Positions 46,051-54,568 of a DNA stretch of 64,000 nucleotides are shown here, piece by piece. The stretch spans positions 62,001 to 126,000 of the forward strand of contig USSM01000001.1 of assembly GCA_900557455.1 (NCBI GenBank), in the 5' to 3' direction. This DNA comes from an uncultured Collinsella sp. (lineage in GTDB: Bacteria; Actinomycetota; Coriobacteriia; Coriobacteriales; Coriobacteriaceae). Under the pieces are notes generated by a model. It was not told the DNA's origin. It did not search any database and saw nothing but the letters and a program-made list of their open reading frames with translations. A program made the position numbers and the translations under genes. How positions within the stretch are numbered: the first letter of the stretch is position 1; each line of letters starts with the position of its first letter.

Positions 46051-46917
46051 TTAGGTGCGGCGGGCGGCGCGGCGGGCGCGGGCTTCTTGGATTTCCTCCA
46101 AGTGGCTGATGATCTCGGCAGCGCTCTCCTCGATAGCCTTGCCGTCGGTACGCACCACAAAGCAGCCTAGCCGCTTCATGAGGGCACGAGCTTCCTCAAG
46201 CTCGCTGTGCACACTCTCGGGCTCGGCATAGGAGCCGGCAACGGCACGAGCGTAGTCATCGCCCAAGCGGCTATCGCGAATTTCGGAAATCACATCGACG
46301 GTCGAAATTAGGCCGAACAGGCGCATCGGGTCAACCTCGTAAATCGACTTGGGCGGCTCCATGCCATGGGCCAAAGGAACATTGGCGACCTTGTAACCCT
46401 GATAGGCCAAATACATCGACAGCGGCGTCTTGGACGTGCGGGATACGCCCAGCAGCACGATATCGGCTCCCGAAAGGTCGTCGCAGCCGCGTCCATCATC
46501 GTGCTCAACGAAATATTCCATGGCCTCGATACGATGGAAATAGCGGTCATCGGTCCTGTGAATCACGCCCGCGACGCCTTTGGGCGGCACACCGATGAGC
46601 GACGATAGCACGGCGAGCGTCGGACCGATCAGGTCGACCGAACGGATATGCAGCATGCCCAGGTAATCGAGCACGCGGGCGCGAAGCGCCGGATCGACAA
46701 TGGTGTGAAACACGGCAATATCGCGATGGTCGGCATCGACGCGCGGGCCCACAAACGACTCCACCTGCTCCACCGAGGTCACCTTGGGCAGGCGCAACAA
46801 ACGAAAAGCCCCTTCATCAAATTGCCCGGACGCCGCAAGCACCACCTCACAAGCGGTATCACCGAGCGAGTCGGAGATAACGATAACGGTGGGACGAGCG
46901 GTGACCGGGCAATCCAT
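46051..46917 (-). CDS. ppsR: PPDK regulatory kinase/pyrophosphorylase (PpsR/PDRP, DUF299)
   Basis: Bifunctional enzyme that inactivates PPDK by ADP-dependent threonine phosphorylation and reactivates it by phosphate-dependent dephosphorylation. The 288-residue protein has VISDSLGDTACEVV at the N-terminus, GVIHRTDDRYFHRIEAMEYFVEHDDG-type core (cited as EAMEYFVEHDDG), and the P-loop-like GVSRTSKTPLSMYLA. ATG 46917 has AGGAG 6 nt upstream. It follows glyS by 34 bp, so it is probably expressed with glyQS rather than with ppdK. Its target is encoded next, after a 250-bp gap. Confidence 0.93.
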   Translation of the reverse strand: MDCPVTARPTVIVISDSLGDTACEVVLAASGQFDEGAFRLLRLPKVTSVEQVESFVGPRVDADHRDIAVFHTIVDPALRARVLDYLGMLHIRSVDLIGPTLAVLSSLIGVPPKGVAGVIHRTDDRYFHRIEAMEYFVEHDDGRGCDDLSGADIVLLGVSRTSKTPLSMYLAYQGYKVANVPLAHGMEPPKSIYEVDPMRLFGLISTVDVISEIRDSRLGDDYARAVAGSYAEPESVHSELEEARALMKRLGCFVVRTDGKAIEESAAEIISHLEEIQEARARRAARRT

Positions 46918-46951
46918 GCGGGGCTCCTTTTGCGCTTACGCGCAGGCTGGC

Positions 46952-49048
46952 TTACTTTTTGCGGGCAAGCTCACCGATGTTGGCGATGCCGGAGAAAACG
47001 GCCTCGAAGCGGTTGAGCAGCTTAAGGCGATTATCGCGAAGCTGCTCGTCCTTGTCCATGACCATGACCTCGTCGAAGAAGCGGTCGATGGGGGCGCGCA
47101 GGGCGGCAAGGGCGGCAAATGCGGCCGGGTAATCCTCGGCAGCAAGGGCGGCGTCGACAGCGGTCTGAGCAGCCTCGGAGGCATCGGCAAGCGCGAGCTC
47201 GACCTCGCCCATCAAGGCGCGGTCGTACTCCGCGCCCAGCTCGGGCTTGGAGATATGCGCGGCACGGGCATAGGCCGTCGCCAGGTTGTCAAAGGTCTCG
47301 GCGTCGTTCTTGCGGGCCTCGTCGAGGGCGGCGCAGCGGGCGAAGAAGACGGACGGGGCGATGATGTGCACCGCAGAGACGGCGGCAACGGTATCGGCCG
47401 GGATCTTTTCGTCGCGGGCCATGCTCACCAGGCGGCCATGGAAGAAGTCGCGAACCTGCTGGGCGACCTCGGCGGCGTCGAACTCAATGCCCTGCTCGCT
47501 ATAGAGTTCAAGGGCAAAATCGATGAGCGACGTGGGGTCGATCGGCAGGCGATCGCGCAGGATGTTGATGATGCCGATAGCGGCACGACGCAGCGCGTAG
47601 GGGTCCGAAGAGCCGGTCGGGGGCTCGCCGATGGCAAAGATACCGGCGATGGTATCGAGCTTGTCGGCGCAGGCCACGATGCAGCCGGCGGTGCCCTCGG
47701 GCAGCTCGTCACCGGCAAAGCGAGGACGATAGTGATCGCGAATAGCATGAGCGACCTCGTCGTTCTCCCCCATCGCGGTCGCGTAATAACCGCCCATCAC
47801 GCCCTGCTGGCTCGTGAACTCGACGACGGCGTTGGACACCAGGTCGGCCTTGCACAGGTGCGCGGCACGGCCGGCGTCGGCTGCCAGATGAGCACCCAGG
47901 TGTGCCTCACGGGCAATAGCGAGCGCGAGTTGCTCGATGCGCTCGGACTTGGCGAGCACGCTACCGAGTTTCTCCTGGAAGGCAACCTTGGCCAAACGAT
48001 CACGGAACTCGTCGAGGGAGATCTTCAGGTCCTCCTCGTAGAAGAACTTTGCGTCGTCCAGACGGGCGCGCACGACGCGCTCGTTGCCGTCGATCACGCG
48101 CTCGGCGTTCTCGGGCTTGCTGTTGGAGACGACCACGAACTCACGCGTGAGCTTGCCCTCGCCGTCATAGATCGGGAAGTAACGCTGGTTGGTGAGCATG
48201 GACTCGCAGATGATCTCGTGCGGGACCTTGAGGAACTCCTCATCGAAGGTACCGACGAGCACCGTCGGCCACTCGCAGAGGTTAATGACCTCCTCAAAGA
48301 CCTTCTTGGGCGTGTCGACATGACAGCCGGGGCGAGCGGCCTCGACCTCGGCGATACCGGCAAGGATGGCCTCACGACGACGCTCGGCAGAAAGCACGCC
48401 GGCGTCCTCGAGCACCTGCTCGTAGACGGCGGGGCTGGCAACCACATGGTCGCCAGGGCCAAGTACACGATGACCGCGCGTGGTGTTGCCGCTCGTCACG
48501 TCGGCAAACGACACGGGCACAACATCCTCGCCCAAAAGGCAGCAGATCCAGCGGACCGGACGAACAAAAGTCGCATGCTCGTGACCCCAGCGCTGGCTGC
48601 GGTAGTTGGGCCACTGCAGGCCGGCGATGGTCTTCTCGCACAGAGCGGTCAGAATCGGCGTAGCCGGTGCGGAGGGAATGTTCTTCTCGGCGAACACATA
48701 CTCGCGACCGTCAGTATCCTCGCGACGGACCAGGTCCTCGGCAGCCACACCGCACTTGCGGGCAAAGCCCTGGGCGGCCTTGGTGGCGTTACCGTCAGCG
48801 TCGAAGGCAATGTTGGCCGCGGGGCCACGCTTGACCTCGTGAACCTCATCGGTCGCGGTGGCGACGTCGGCAACGAGTGCAGCCAGGCGACGCGGACTCG
48901 AGATCACGCGGACCTCGCCGTGGGCCAGACCGGCCTCGTCGAGACCCTTGGCGATCATGGTGCCAAGCTGCTTGACGGCATTGTTCAGCGGTGCAGAGGG
49001 CATTTCCTCCGTACCGATCTCAAACAGGAAATCCTTAGCGTCTGCCAT
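46952..49048 (-). CDS. glyS: Glycyl-tRNA synthetase beta subunit
   Basis: Beta subunit of the bacterial alpha2beta2 GlyRS, providing tRNA recognition. The 698-residue protein begins with DFLFEIGTEEMPSA, has the signature WPTVLVGTFDEEFLKVP and an HD-like region (GGYYATAMGENDEVAHAIRDHYRP), and ends in an anticodon-binding-like domain with FDEVMVMDKDEQLRDNRL. It begins 3 bp after the glyQ stop. No T-box precedes glyQ-glyS. Confidence 0.96.
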   Translation of the reverse strand: MADAKDFLFEIGTEEMPSAPLNNAVKQLGTMIAKGLDEAGLAHGEVRVISSPRRLAALVADVATATDEVHEVKRGPAANIAFDADGNATKAAQGFARKCGVAAEDLVRREDTDGREYVFAEKNIPSAPATPILTALCEKTIAGLQWPNYRSQRWGHEHATFVRPVRWICCLLGEDVVPVSFADVTSGNTTRGHRVLGPGDHVVASPAVYEQVLEDAGVLSAERRREAILAGIAEVEAARPGCHVDTPKKVFEEVINLCEWPTVLVGTFDEEFLKVPHEIICESMLTNQRYFPIYDGEGKLTREFVVVSNSKPENAERVIDGNERVVRARLDDAKFFYEEDLKISLDEFRDRLAKVAFQEKLGSVLAKSERIEQLALAIAREAHLGAHLAADAGRAAHLCKADLVSNAVVEFTSQQGVMGGYYATAMGENDEVAHAIRDHYRPRFAGDELPEGTAGCIVACADKLDTIAGIFAIGEPPTGSSDPYALRRAAIGIINILRDRLPIDPTSLIDFALELYSEQGIEFDAAEVAQQVRDFFHGRLVSMARDEKIPADTVAAVSAVHIIAPSVFFARCAALDEARKNDAETFDNLATAYARAAHISKPELGAEYDRALMGEVELALADASEAAQTAVDAALAAEDYPAAFAALAALRAPIDRFFDEVMVMDKDEQLRDNRLKLLNRFEAVFSGIANIGELARKK

Positions 49049-49051
49049 GGC

Positions 49052-49963
49052 TTACGCCACCTCGCCTTCCTGGTCGGCATTCTCGTTGACTCCGGCGACC
49101 TCGGCCATGTAGGCCTCGCAGCACGCCTTGGCGACGGCGCGGACGCGCAGGATGTAGTTGGCACGCTCGACCGCGGACAGCGCGCCACGGGCATCGAGCA
49201 GGTTGAAGGCGTGGCTGCACTTCATGACGCAGTCGTACGCCGGCAGCGGCAGCTTGCGCTCCAGACAGGAGTGGCACTCGGCCTCGTAGTCGTCAAACTT
49301 CTGACGCATCATCTCGACGTTGGCGACCTCAAAGTTATAGGCACTGAACTCGCGCTCGTTCTCGAGGAACACGTCGCCATAGGTCATGGGCGTGCCGTCG
49401 GGCAGGTAGCTCCACACCAGGTCGTAGACCGAGTTAACGCCCTGGGCGTACATGGCGATACGCTCCAGGCCATAGGTGATCTCGACGGGCACGGGGTCAA
49501 CCTCGATGCCGCCCACCTGCTGGAAGTACGTAAACTGCGTGACCTCCATGCCATTGAGCCAGACCTCCCAGCCAAGACCCCAGGCGCCGAGCGTCGGGCT
49601 CTCCCAGTCGTCCTCGACAAAGCGGACGTCATGGTCGTTGGGGTCCAGACCGATAGCGGCAAGAGACCCCAGGTAGAGCTCCTGGGCGTTAACCGGAGAA
49701 GGCTTGATGAGCACCTGGAACTGATAGTAGTGCTGCATGCGGTTGGGGTTCTCGCCGTAGCGGCCGTCGGCGGGACGGCGGCAGGGCTGCGCATAGCAGG
49801 TGCGCCACTCGGCGGGACCGAGCGAGCGCAGCGTGGTCGCGGTATGGAAGGTACCGGCACCGACCTCGGAGTCATAGGGCTGCATAATGACGCAGCCCTG
49901 CTCGCCCCAGTACTGCTGGAGGCGCAGGATGATGTCTTGGAAGGAAAGCGATGAAGCGTTCAT
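49052..49963 (-). CDS. glyQ: Glycyl-tRNA synthetase alpha subunit
   Basis: Class II catalytic subunit of heterotetrameric GlyRS. The 303-residue protein shows [35 protein letters not shown], motif 2 [23 protein letters not shown] (cited as [15 protein letters not shown]), and GLERIAMY as motif 3. ATG 49963 follows AGAGG. It leads the glyQ-glyS-ppsR unit. The gap to lepB is 59 bp and includes TATAGT (50010-50015) as a weak -10 candidate. Confidence 0.97.
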   Translation of the reverse strand: MNASSLSFQDIILRLQQYWGEQGCVIMQPYDSEVGAGTFHTATTLRSLGPAEWRTCYAQPCRRPADGRYGENPNRMQHYYQFQVLIKPSPVNAQELYLGSLAAIGLDPNDHDVRFVEDDWESPTLGAWGLGWEVWLNGMEVTQFTYFQQVGGIEVDPVPVEITYGLERIAMYAQGVNSVYDLVWSYLPDGTPMTYGDVFLENEREFSAYNFEVANVEMMRQKFDDYEAECHSCLERKLPLPAYDCVMKCSHAFNLLDARGALSAVERANYILRVRAVAKACCEAYMAEVAGVNENADQEGEVA

Positions 49964-50022
49964 GCCTCTAATATCCCCTCGTCGAAACGATTACACGGTT
50001 AGGTACTGTACTATAGCGGTTT

Positions 50023-50586
50023 TTAGTCGATAGCGCCGATGCGGTTGAGCGGCCAGTAGCGCACAAGCGCCACAGCGATCAAATCAGAGCAATCGACGGG
50101 ACCAAAGTAGCGTGAGTCGGCAGAGTTTTCGCGGTTGTCGCCCATCACCCACACACACCCGTCGGGGACGGTGTAGGGATAGCTCACCTGAGCGCCGGGC
50201 GCTTGAACCGAAAGCGGCCAGCTCATGCCCGCCGTATAGTCCTCGTCGAGCGCTTGGCCGTCAACGACCACCTTGCCATCCTGCAGGTCGACCGTCTGGC
50301 CGGCCGTGGCAATAACACGCTTGACAAGAACATCATGCTCGGAGGTGCCATCGGGGTTGTGAAACACCACGATATCGCCCTGCTTGACGGGCTGACCGAG
50401 CTCGAGGCTCACCTTTTGTGCCAGGATCTGGTCGCCAATCTCGATCGTGTCCTCCATAGAACCGGTGGGCACCACAAAGGGCTCGACCACAAACGAGCGA
50501 ATCAAGAAGGTGGCGACCAATGCGATCGCGATGACCGCGATCCACTCAAACGCACCCTTTAGCACGGAATGCTGCGATGGAACCAT
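50023..50586 (-). CDS. lepB: Signal peptidase I
   Basis: Membrane serine protease removing signal peptides from exported proteins. The 187-residue protein has one N-terminal transmembrane helix (WIAVIAIALVATFLIRSFVV), catalytic Ser in PTGSMEDTI near residue 42, catalytic Lys in VKRVIATAGQ near 89, and GDNRENSADSRYFGPV near the end. ATG 50586 has AAGGAG 5 nt upstream, within the end of trmD; a GTG two codons earlier is possible. It is the last gene of the rpsP-khpA-rimM-trmD-lepB operon. Confidence 0.95.
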   Translation of the reverse strand: MVPSQHSVLKGAFEWIAVIAIALVATFLIRSFVVEPFVVPTGSMEDTIEIGDQILAQKVSLELGQPVKQGDIVVFHNPDGTSEHDVLVKRVIATAGQTVDLQDGKVVVDGQALDEDYTAGMSWPLSVQAPGAQVSYPYTVPDGCVWVMGDNRENSADSRYFGPVDCSDLIAVALVRYWPLNRIGAID

Positions 50587-50588
50587 TC

Positions 50589-51347
50589 TCACTCCTTGCT
50601 CTGCGAATACGATGCGTCCAGGATGTCCTGCGCGTATGCGCGCTCCTCGGGCGTAAGCCGCGCCGTCTCGATCAGGTCGGGACGCCAGCGGCAGGTGCGC
50701 TCGATGGCATTCTTACGGCGCCAGGCGTCAACCTTGGCATGGTCACCGCTCACGAGCACCGGCGGCACGCCCTCGCCGTTGAACTCGGCGGGACGGGTGT
50801 ACTGCGCGTACTCGAGCAGGCCACCGTCCTCGGCAGTCGAGAACGACTCATCGACATTGCTCATCTCGTCACCAAGGGCGCCGGGAATCAAACGTACGAC
50901 GGCATCGGCAACGACCATAGCGGGAAGCTCGCCGCCCGTAAGCACGTAGTCGCCGATCGACAGGCGCTCGTCGGCATACGCATAAGCGCGCTCGTCGACG
51001 CCCTCGTAGCGGCTGCAAACAAACAGCAGGCGCTCGCTTTTGAGCAGGCGCTCGGCCACATGCTGCGTAAAGGGTTCGCCGCAGGGCGTAAAGAACACCA
51101 CGGTGGGCTTGGGACCCTCGGAACTAATAGCCTCGATGGCCTCGGCGATGGGCTCGACCTTCATAAGCATGCCCTGCCCGCCGCCGTACGGCTCGTCATC
51201 GACGGTACGATGGCGGTCGTGCGTCCAGTCGCGCAGGTTATAGGCCTTAAAATCAAAAAGGCCGGCCTTGCGGGCGCGGCCCAAGATCGATGTGGACATG
51301 ACGGGCTCAAACATCTCGGGAAAGACCGAAAGGGTCTCAATCAGCAT
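50589..51347 (-). CDS. trmD: tRNA (guanine-N1)-methyltransferase TrmD
   Basis: SPOUT methyltransferase making m1G37, which prevents +1 frameshifting. The 252-residue protein starts MLIETLSVFPEMF, has DDEPYGGGQGMLMKVEP, FVCSRYEGVDERAYAY and the trefoil-knot LSIGDYVLTGGELPAMVV. ATG 51347 has GGGAGG 6 nt upstream and lies within the end of rimM (about 11 bp after its last codons begin). Second-to-last gene of the operon. Confidence 0.96.
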   Translation of the reverse strand: MLIETLSVFPEMFEPVMSTSILGRARKAGLFDFKAYNLRDWTHDRHRTVDDEPYGGGQGMLMKVEPIAEAIEAISSEGPKPTVVFFTPCGEPFTQHVAERLLKSERLLFVCSRYEGVDERAYAYADERLSIGDYVLTGGELPAMVVADAVVRLIPGALGDEMSNVDESFSTAEDGGLLEYAQYTRPAEFNGEGVPPVLVSGDHAKVDAWRRKNAIERTCRWRPDLIETARLTPEERAYAQDILDASYSQSKE

Positions 51348-51357
51348 GTTGTCCTCC

Positions 51358-51879
51358 CTACTTGTCCATATCAATCAACCCGTCCATAACGTGGACGGAA
51401 ATTGTCCCCTGATCGGGAAGATCGAGCACAACCTGCTCGATCACGGGAATCAGCACCTCGCCGTACCGATCGCCCTCGACAACCCAAACATCGTTGGCGG
51501 GCGTCGACATGATCTCGACAATCGTGCCGAGCGAACCGAAACGCTCGTCGACCACCTCGCGACCCATCAGATCGGTATAGGCGGCATCGAGCGAATCGAG
51601 CTCAAAGTCGTCACGATTTGCCAGCACGTAGCATCCGGTGATGCCCTCGGCGGCCGTCAAGTCATCAATGCCCTCAAACGAGACCAGATCGCCATCGCCC
51701 GTATCGGTGACGGATGTGACCGTGCAAAAACGGTCACGCTTGAGCGCCGGCGGCGTCAAGGCGACGCGCAAACCCGGCGTCAATACAGAAGGAAGCCCCC
51801 GCAGCGGCTGCGCGAGGACCTCCCCCTTCCTTCCGTGCGGCTTGACCACACGGGCGATGTTTTTGTACTGGGACCTCAA
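51358..51879 (-). CDS. rimM: Ribosome maturation factor RimM
   Basis: Assists assembly of the 30S head. The 173-residue protein has the N-terminal RimM barrel (IARVVKPHGRKGEVLAQPL) and a C-terminal PRC-barrel (GREVVDERFGSLGTIVEI, LIPVIEQVVLDLP). Start is TTG 51879; it lies 4 bp after the khpA stop, with only a weak GGGCTAGGA upstream. Position between khpA and trmD is the conserved one. Confidence 0.94.
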   Translation of the reverse strand: MRSQYKNIARVVKPHGRKGEVLAQPLRGLPSVLTPGLRVALTPPALKRDRFCTVTSVTDTGDGDLVSFEGIDDLTAAEGITGCYVLANRDDFELDSLDAAYTDLMGREVVDERFGSLGTIVEIMSTPANDVWVVEGDRYGEVLIPVIEQVVLDLPDQGTISVHVMDGLIDMDK

Positions 51880-51883
51880 GGTC

Positions 51884-52168
51884 CTAGCCCAGAACCTCTA
51901 CCTCGACTGCAGTGTCGAGGCGAGCGGCCAGTGCACGGGCGAGCGTGCGAATGGCCTTGATGGTACGGCCACGACGGCCGATGACCTTAGCGACGTCATC
52001 CTCGGCAACCGAAACCTCAATCGTGGAGGCGTCGTCACCATCGATGACCTCAAGGCTCACGGAATCCGGGTCGTCGACGATCTGAACAACGAGATATTCG
52101 ACGAGATCGGCGATGCGATCTGAGAGCATTGCCTCACCCTCGAGCTGTGCAGCGTCAACCTCAGGCAC
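51884..52168 (-). CDS. khpA: KH-domain RNA-binding protein KhpA
   Basis: Small RNA-binding protein that works with KhpB in Gram-positive bacteria. The 94-residue protein has a type II KH core: LVEYLVVQIVDDPDSVSLEVI, then VAEDDVAKVIGRRGRTIKAIRTL with the GxxG loop (GRRG). Start is GTG 52168, 3 bp after the rpsP stop, with GGAG in the overlap. Located between rpsP and rimM, the usual position. Confidence 0.92.
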   Translation of the reverse strand: MPEVDAAQLEGEAMLSDRIADLVEYLVVQIVDDPDSVSLEVIDGDDASTIEVSVAEDDVAKVIGRRGRTIKAIRTLARALAARLDTAVEVEVLG

Positions 52169-52171
52169 GAT

Positions 52172-52513
52172 TTACTCCTCGGCGCCCTCAGCGGCCTCAG
52201 CGGCAGCCTTAGCGGCCTCGGCCTCTTTGGCGAGCTGCTTCTTGGACTTCTTGACGACGGTCTCGGTCTTCTCGCCCTCGTTGGCGGCCTTGACCAGAGC
52301 AGCGACAGCGTCGGTGAGCTGAGCGCCCTTGGACTGCCAGTCAGCGATCTTCTCGAGATCGAGGTTGATGGTCTTGGGGGCGGTCATCGGGTTGTAGCGG
52401 CCAACCTCCTCGATGATACGACCGTCACGCGGGGCGCGGGAATCGGCGACGACGACACGGTAGTACGGACGCTTCTTAGCGCCGTGACGAGCAAGGCGAA
52501 TCTTGACTGCCAA
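52172..52513 (-). CDS. rpsP: 30S ribosomal protein S16
   Basis: Small-subunit assembly protein. The core ([39 protein letters not shown]) occupies the first 80 residues. It is followed by an unusual 33-residue Lys then Ala/Glu-rich tail ([19 protein letters not shown]). Start is TTG 52513 (MAVKIRL) with GAGGAG 6 nt upstream; upstream in-frame codons lack support. It leads the rpsP-khpA-rimM-trmD-lepB operon. Confidence 0.95.
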   Translation of the reverse strand: MAVKIRLARHGAKKRPYYRVVVADSRAPRDGRIIEEVGRYNPMTAPKTINLDLEKIADWQSKGAQLTDAVAALVKAANEGEKTETVVKKSKKQLAKEAEAAKAAAEAAEGAEE

Positions 52514-52569
52514 AGGAAACTCCTCCAACCAAGCAGCTTTAGGCTGCAACTACAAACAAACAGTTGAAC

Positions 52570-52598
52570 ATAATACGCCATCGACGCGGGCAGGTGAA
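52570..52598 (-). promoter_or_regulatory. rpsP operon promoter
   Basis: Minus-strand TTCACC, 17 bp, TATTAT, about 57 bp before the rpsP start. A second possible pair TTGCAA-16-TAAGAT lies farther upstream. Confidence 0.6.
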
Positions 52599-52702
52599 GT
52601 CCGTGAGACCAACTTCTTCGGTGTAGTCGAAGGCAAATCCATATCTTAGACAAGAATTCGCGATTTGCAAGCACATCCACGCACCCCACATGAGCTGCGC
52701 GG

Positions 52703-52708
52703 TATACT
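52703..52708 (+). promoter_or_regulatory. dinB -10 element, possible leaderless promoter
   Basis: TATACT ends 6 nt before the dinB ATG at 52715, so the mRNA would begin at or next to the start codon. No -35 and no Shine-Dalgarno are visible. Confidence 0.45.
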
Positions 52709-52714
52709 CATGCC

Positions 52715-53968
52715 ATGAAAAGACGCGAACATACATACGGTTATGAGGATGCTGCGGGCGTCACACCGCCGCCCTGGACGGGACCGGCGGTGGGCCTCAT
52801 GGATCTCGATGCGTTTTTTGCGAGCGTGGAGATGCTCGACCATCCCGAGTGGCGCGGCAAGCCGCTCATCGTGGGTGGCGATGCCGATTCCCGCGGCGTC
52901 GTGTCCACCTGCTCCTACGAGGCGCGCCGCTTTGGCGTGCATTCCGCCATGCCCTCCGCCGAGGCACGGCGCCTCTGTCCGCAGGCCATTTGGACGCATG
53001 GGCATTTCAATCGCTACCACGAGGTTAGCGCACAGGTCATGGCGATTCTCGCCGACGAGACCCCGCGTGTTGAGCGCGTATCAATTGACGAGGCCTTTAT
53101 CGATATCACACCGGGCCGCTTTGCGCCCGAAGACCCGCTGCTGGTTGCGCGGCGGATAAGCGACCGCGTGGCAGCGCTGGGAGTGACCTGCTCCATTGGC
53201 GTAGGCTGCAACAAGACGGTCGCAAAGATCGCAAGCGAGAGGGACAAACCGTTTGGGCTGACCATCGTGCGCCCTGGAACCGAGCAGCGCTTTTTGGCCG
53301 CGCTGCCGGTATCTGCCATGAGCGGCATCGGGCACACTGCCGAGGAGCGGCTGCGCCGCATGTGCATCTACACGCTCGGCGAGCTATCACGTGCACCGGA
53401 ATCCACCTTGGCCTCTATTTTTGGCGTCAACGGCGAACGCATGCGCCAGCGTGCGCTGGGACTCGAGGTTTCCGAAGTTACGAGCTTGGACGAAGGTCGC
53501 GAGGTCAAGTCGGTCAGCAATGAACGCACCTTTGCGAAAGATTTGACTGAGCGTGGGGACATCGAAGCGGCGATTGCGCTGTTGGGAGAGTCAGTGGGAC
53601 GCCGCCTGCGCCGTCAGGGACTAACGGGCGCCACGGTGACGCTCAAACTCAAGTATTCGTATGGAAGCGGTCGCTCGGCACAGCGCCGGCTGCCGCATCC
53701 GACCGACGATGAGAACATCTTCGTGGCGGTGGCGCTCGAGCTACTCGATAACATCTGGCAGGAAGGCATGCATGTGCGCCTGGCGGGCATCGGCATGAGC
53801 GACTTTGACCATCAGGGCGGCATCCAGACCGACCTGTTCTGCGAAATCGACGACCGCGGAGCCCAATCCAGCGACCGTCGCAACCTCTCAGTCGCCATCG
53901 ACGCCGTCCGAGACAAGTTCGGCGACACCGCCCTATCCTTCGGCCGCCAATCCCGCTTCAACGATTAG
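52715..53968 (+). CDS. dinB: DNA polymerase IV (DinB, Y family)
   Basis: Error-prone translesion polymerase. The 417-residue protein has the Y-family palm motifs GLMDLDAFFASVE (residues about 27-39) and VERVSIDEAFIDITP, SYEARRFGVHSAMP in the fingers, the thumb HhH segment and a little-finger domain. The C-terminus DKFGDTALSFGRQS is typical of DinB but there is no clear beta-clamp QLxLF. The N-terminus extends 28 residues beyond the usual MDLDAFF; a start at 52799 is an alternative, also without a good Shine-Dalgarno. It is a lone plus-strand gene. No convincing LexA box is seen. Confidence 0.92.
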   Translation: MKRREHTYGYEDAAGVTPPPWTGPAVGLMDLDAFFASVEMLDHPEWRGKPLIVGGDADSRGVVSTCSYEARRFGVHSAMPSAEARRLCPQAIWTHGHFNRYHEVSAQVMAILADETPRVERVSIDEAFIDITPGRFAPEDPLLVARRISDRVAALGVTCSIGVGCNKTVAKIASERDKPFGLTIVRPGTEQRFLAALPVSAMSGIGHTAEERLRRMCIYTLGELSRAPESTLASIFGVNGERMRQRALGLEVSEVTSLDEGREVKSVSNERTFAKDLTERGDIEAAIALLGESVGRRLRRQGLTGATVTLKLKYSYGSGRSAQRRLPHPTDDENIFVAVALELLDNIWQEGMHVRLAGIGMSDFDHQGGIQTDLFCEIDDRGAQSSDRRNLSVAIDAVRDKFGDTALSFGRQSRFND

Positions 53969-53977
53969 TCCCTATGG

Positions 53978-54019
53978 CAAAAAGAAAACCGGGCAGCTGC
54001 AAGTAGTGCAACTGCCCGG
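53978..54019 (-). terminator. Intrinsic terminator after rsfS
   Basis: 13-bp stem CCGGGCAGTTGCA / TGCAGCTGCCCGG (one mismatch) with a 5-nt loop; on the minus strand TTTTCTTTTT follows. The same hairpin may also slow dinB transcription from the other side. Confidence 0.8.
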
Positions 54020-54049
54020 CATACGGCAGAGGGTAGCTAAAAAAGCCCC

Positions 54050-54061
54050 GTCCCAAATGAG
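54050..54061 (-). repeat. Solitary REP-like core
   Basis: CTCATTTGGGAC on the minus strand matches 12 bases of the repeat core next to the RAYT gene (22002-22018). It lies just after rsfS. The GGGGACAGAC loop is not complete here, so it may be a remnant or chance. Confidence 0.3.
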
Positions 54062-54064
54062 CTA

Positions 54065-54541
54065 CTAGAGGAGGTCGAGGGGAAGCTGGGGGGCGTCGCC
54101 CCAGAGCTTTTCGAGGCGGTAGAACTCGCGCGCCTCGGGAGTGAAGACGTGGACGACAACCGAACCGTAGTCCATGAGCATCCAGGTCTTCTGCTCGCGG
54201 CCCTCGATGGAAAACGGGTGCTCGCCGCAAGCCTCGGCGACCTTCTCCTCAATCTCGTCGACAATCGAATCGACCTGGCGGTTGTTGGTGCCGGTAGCGA
54301 GAACAAAGTAGTCGCACACATCAGAAAGCTCAGTCAGGTCGAGCACCTGAACGTCCTCGCCTTTCTTGTCGTAGGCGGCCTGCGCGGCGGCGCGGGCGAC
54401 ATCCTCGGCGGCGACACCGCTCGCGGACAGCGAGGCGGCAGTGCGGTCGGACGTGGCAGCGAAACTCTTGTGCTCCACACCTTCAATCTTGTGCTCCACA
54501 CCTTCAAGAATCTGCTCGTCGGTCATGGTCTCGTCGGCCAT
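54065..54541 (-). CDS. rsfS: Ribosome silencing factor RsfS
   Basis: Binds L14 and blocks subunit joining when nutrients are low. The 158-residue protein has the core DVCDYFVLATGTNNRQVDSI, GREQKTWMLMDYGSVVVHVFTPEAREFYRLEKLW in two cited parts (MLMDYGSVVVHVF, FYRLEKLWGDA). About 45 extra N-terminal residues contain a repeated EGVEHK from a 21-bp duplication. ATG 54541 follows GAAAGAGG. It is the last gene of the rplU-to-rsfS run, in the conserved obgE-nadD-yqeK-rsfS order. Confidence 0.94.
   Translation of the reverse strand: MADETMTDEQILEGVEHKIEGVEHKSFAATSDRTAASLSASGVAAEDVARAAAQAAYDKKGEDVQVLDLTELSDVCDYFVLATGTNNRQVDSIVDEIEEKVAEACGEHPFSIEGREQKTWMLMDYGSVVVHVFTPEAREFYRLEKLWGDAPQLPLDLL
54467..54508 (-). 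repeat. Two tandem 21-bp copies inside rsfS
   Basis: 54467-54487 and 54488-54508 are identical except the last base; each encodes (E)GVEHK plus a variable residue. In frame, so it expands the N-terminal linker by seven residues. Confidence 0.85.
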
Positions 54542-54568
54542 GGAATACCTCTTTCTAGACAGCCCGAG

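Noticed and set aside
46784..49954. A 1056-codon plus-strand open frame across ppsR, glyS and glyQ
   Set aside because: It is antisense to three well-supported genes, low-complexity, and has no ribosome site. Same origin as the adhE shadow.
49964..50022. A T-box leader before glyQ
   Set aside because: The gap to lepB is only 59 bp, with no specifier loop or antiterminator consensus.
52725..52745. Possible LexA box near the dinB start (CGAACATAC...)
   Set aside because: Only the left half resembles the Gram-positive SOS box, the right half does not match at the required spacing, and it lies inside the coding region.
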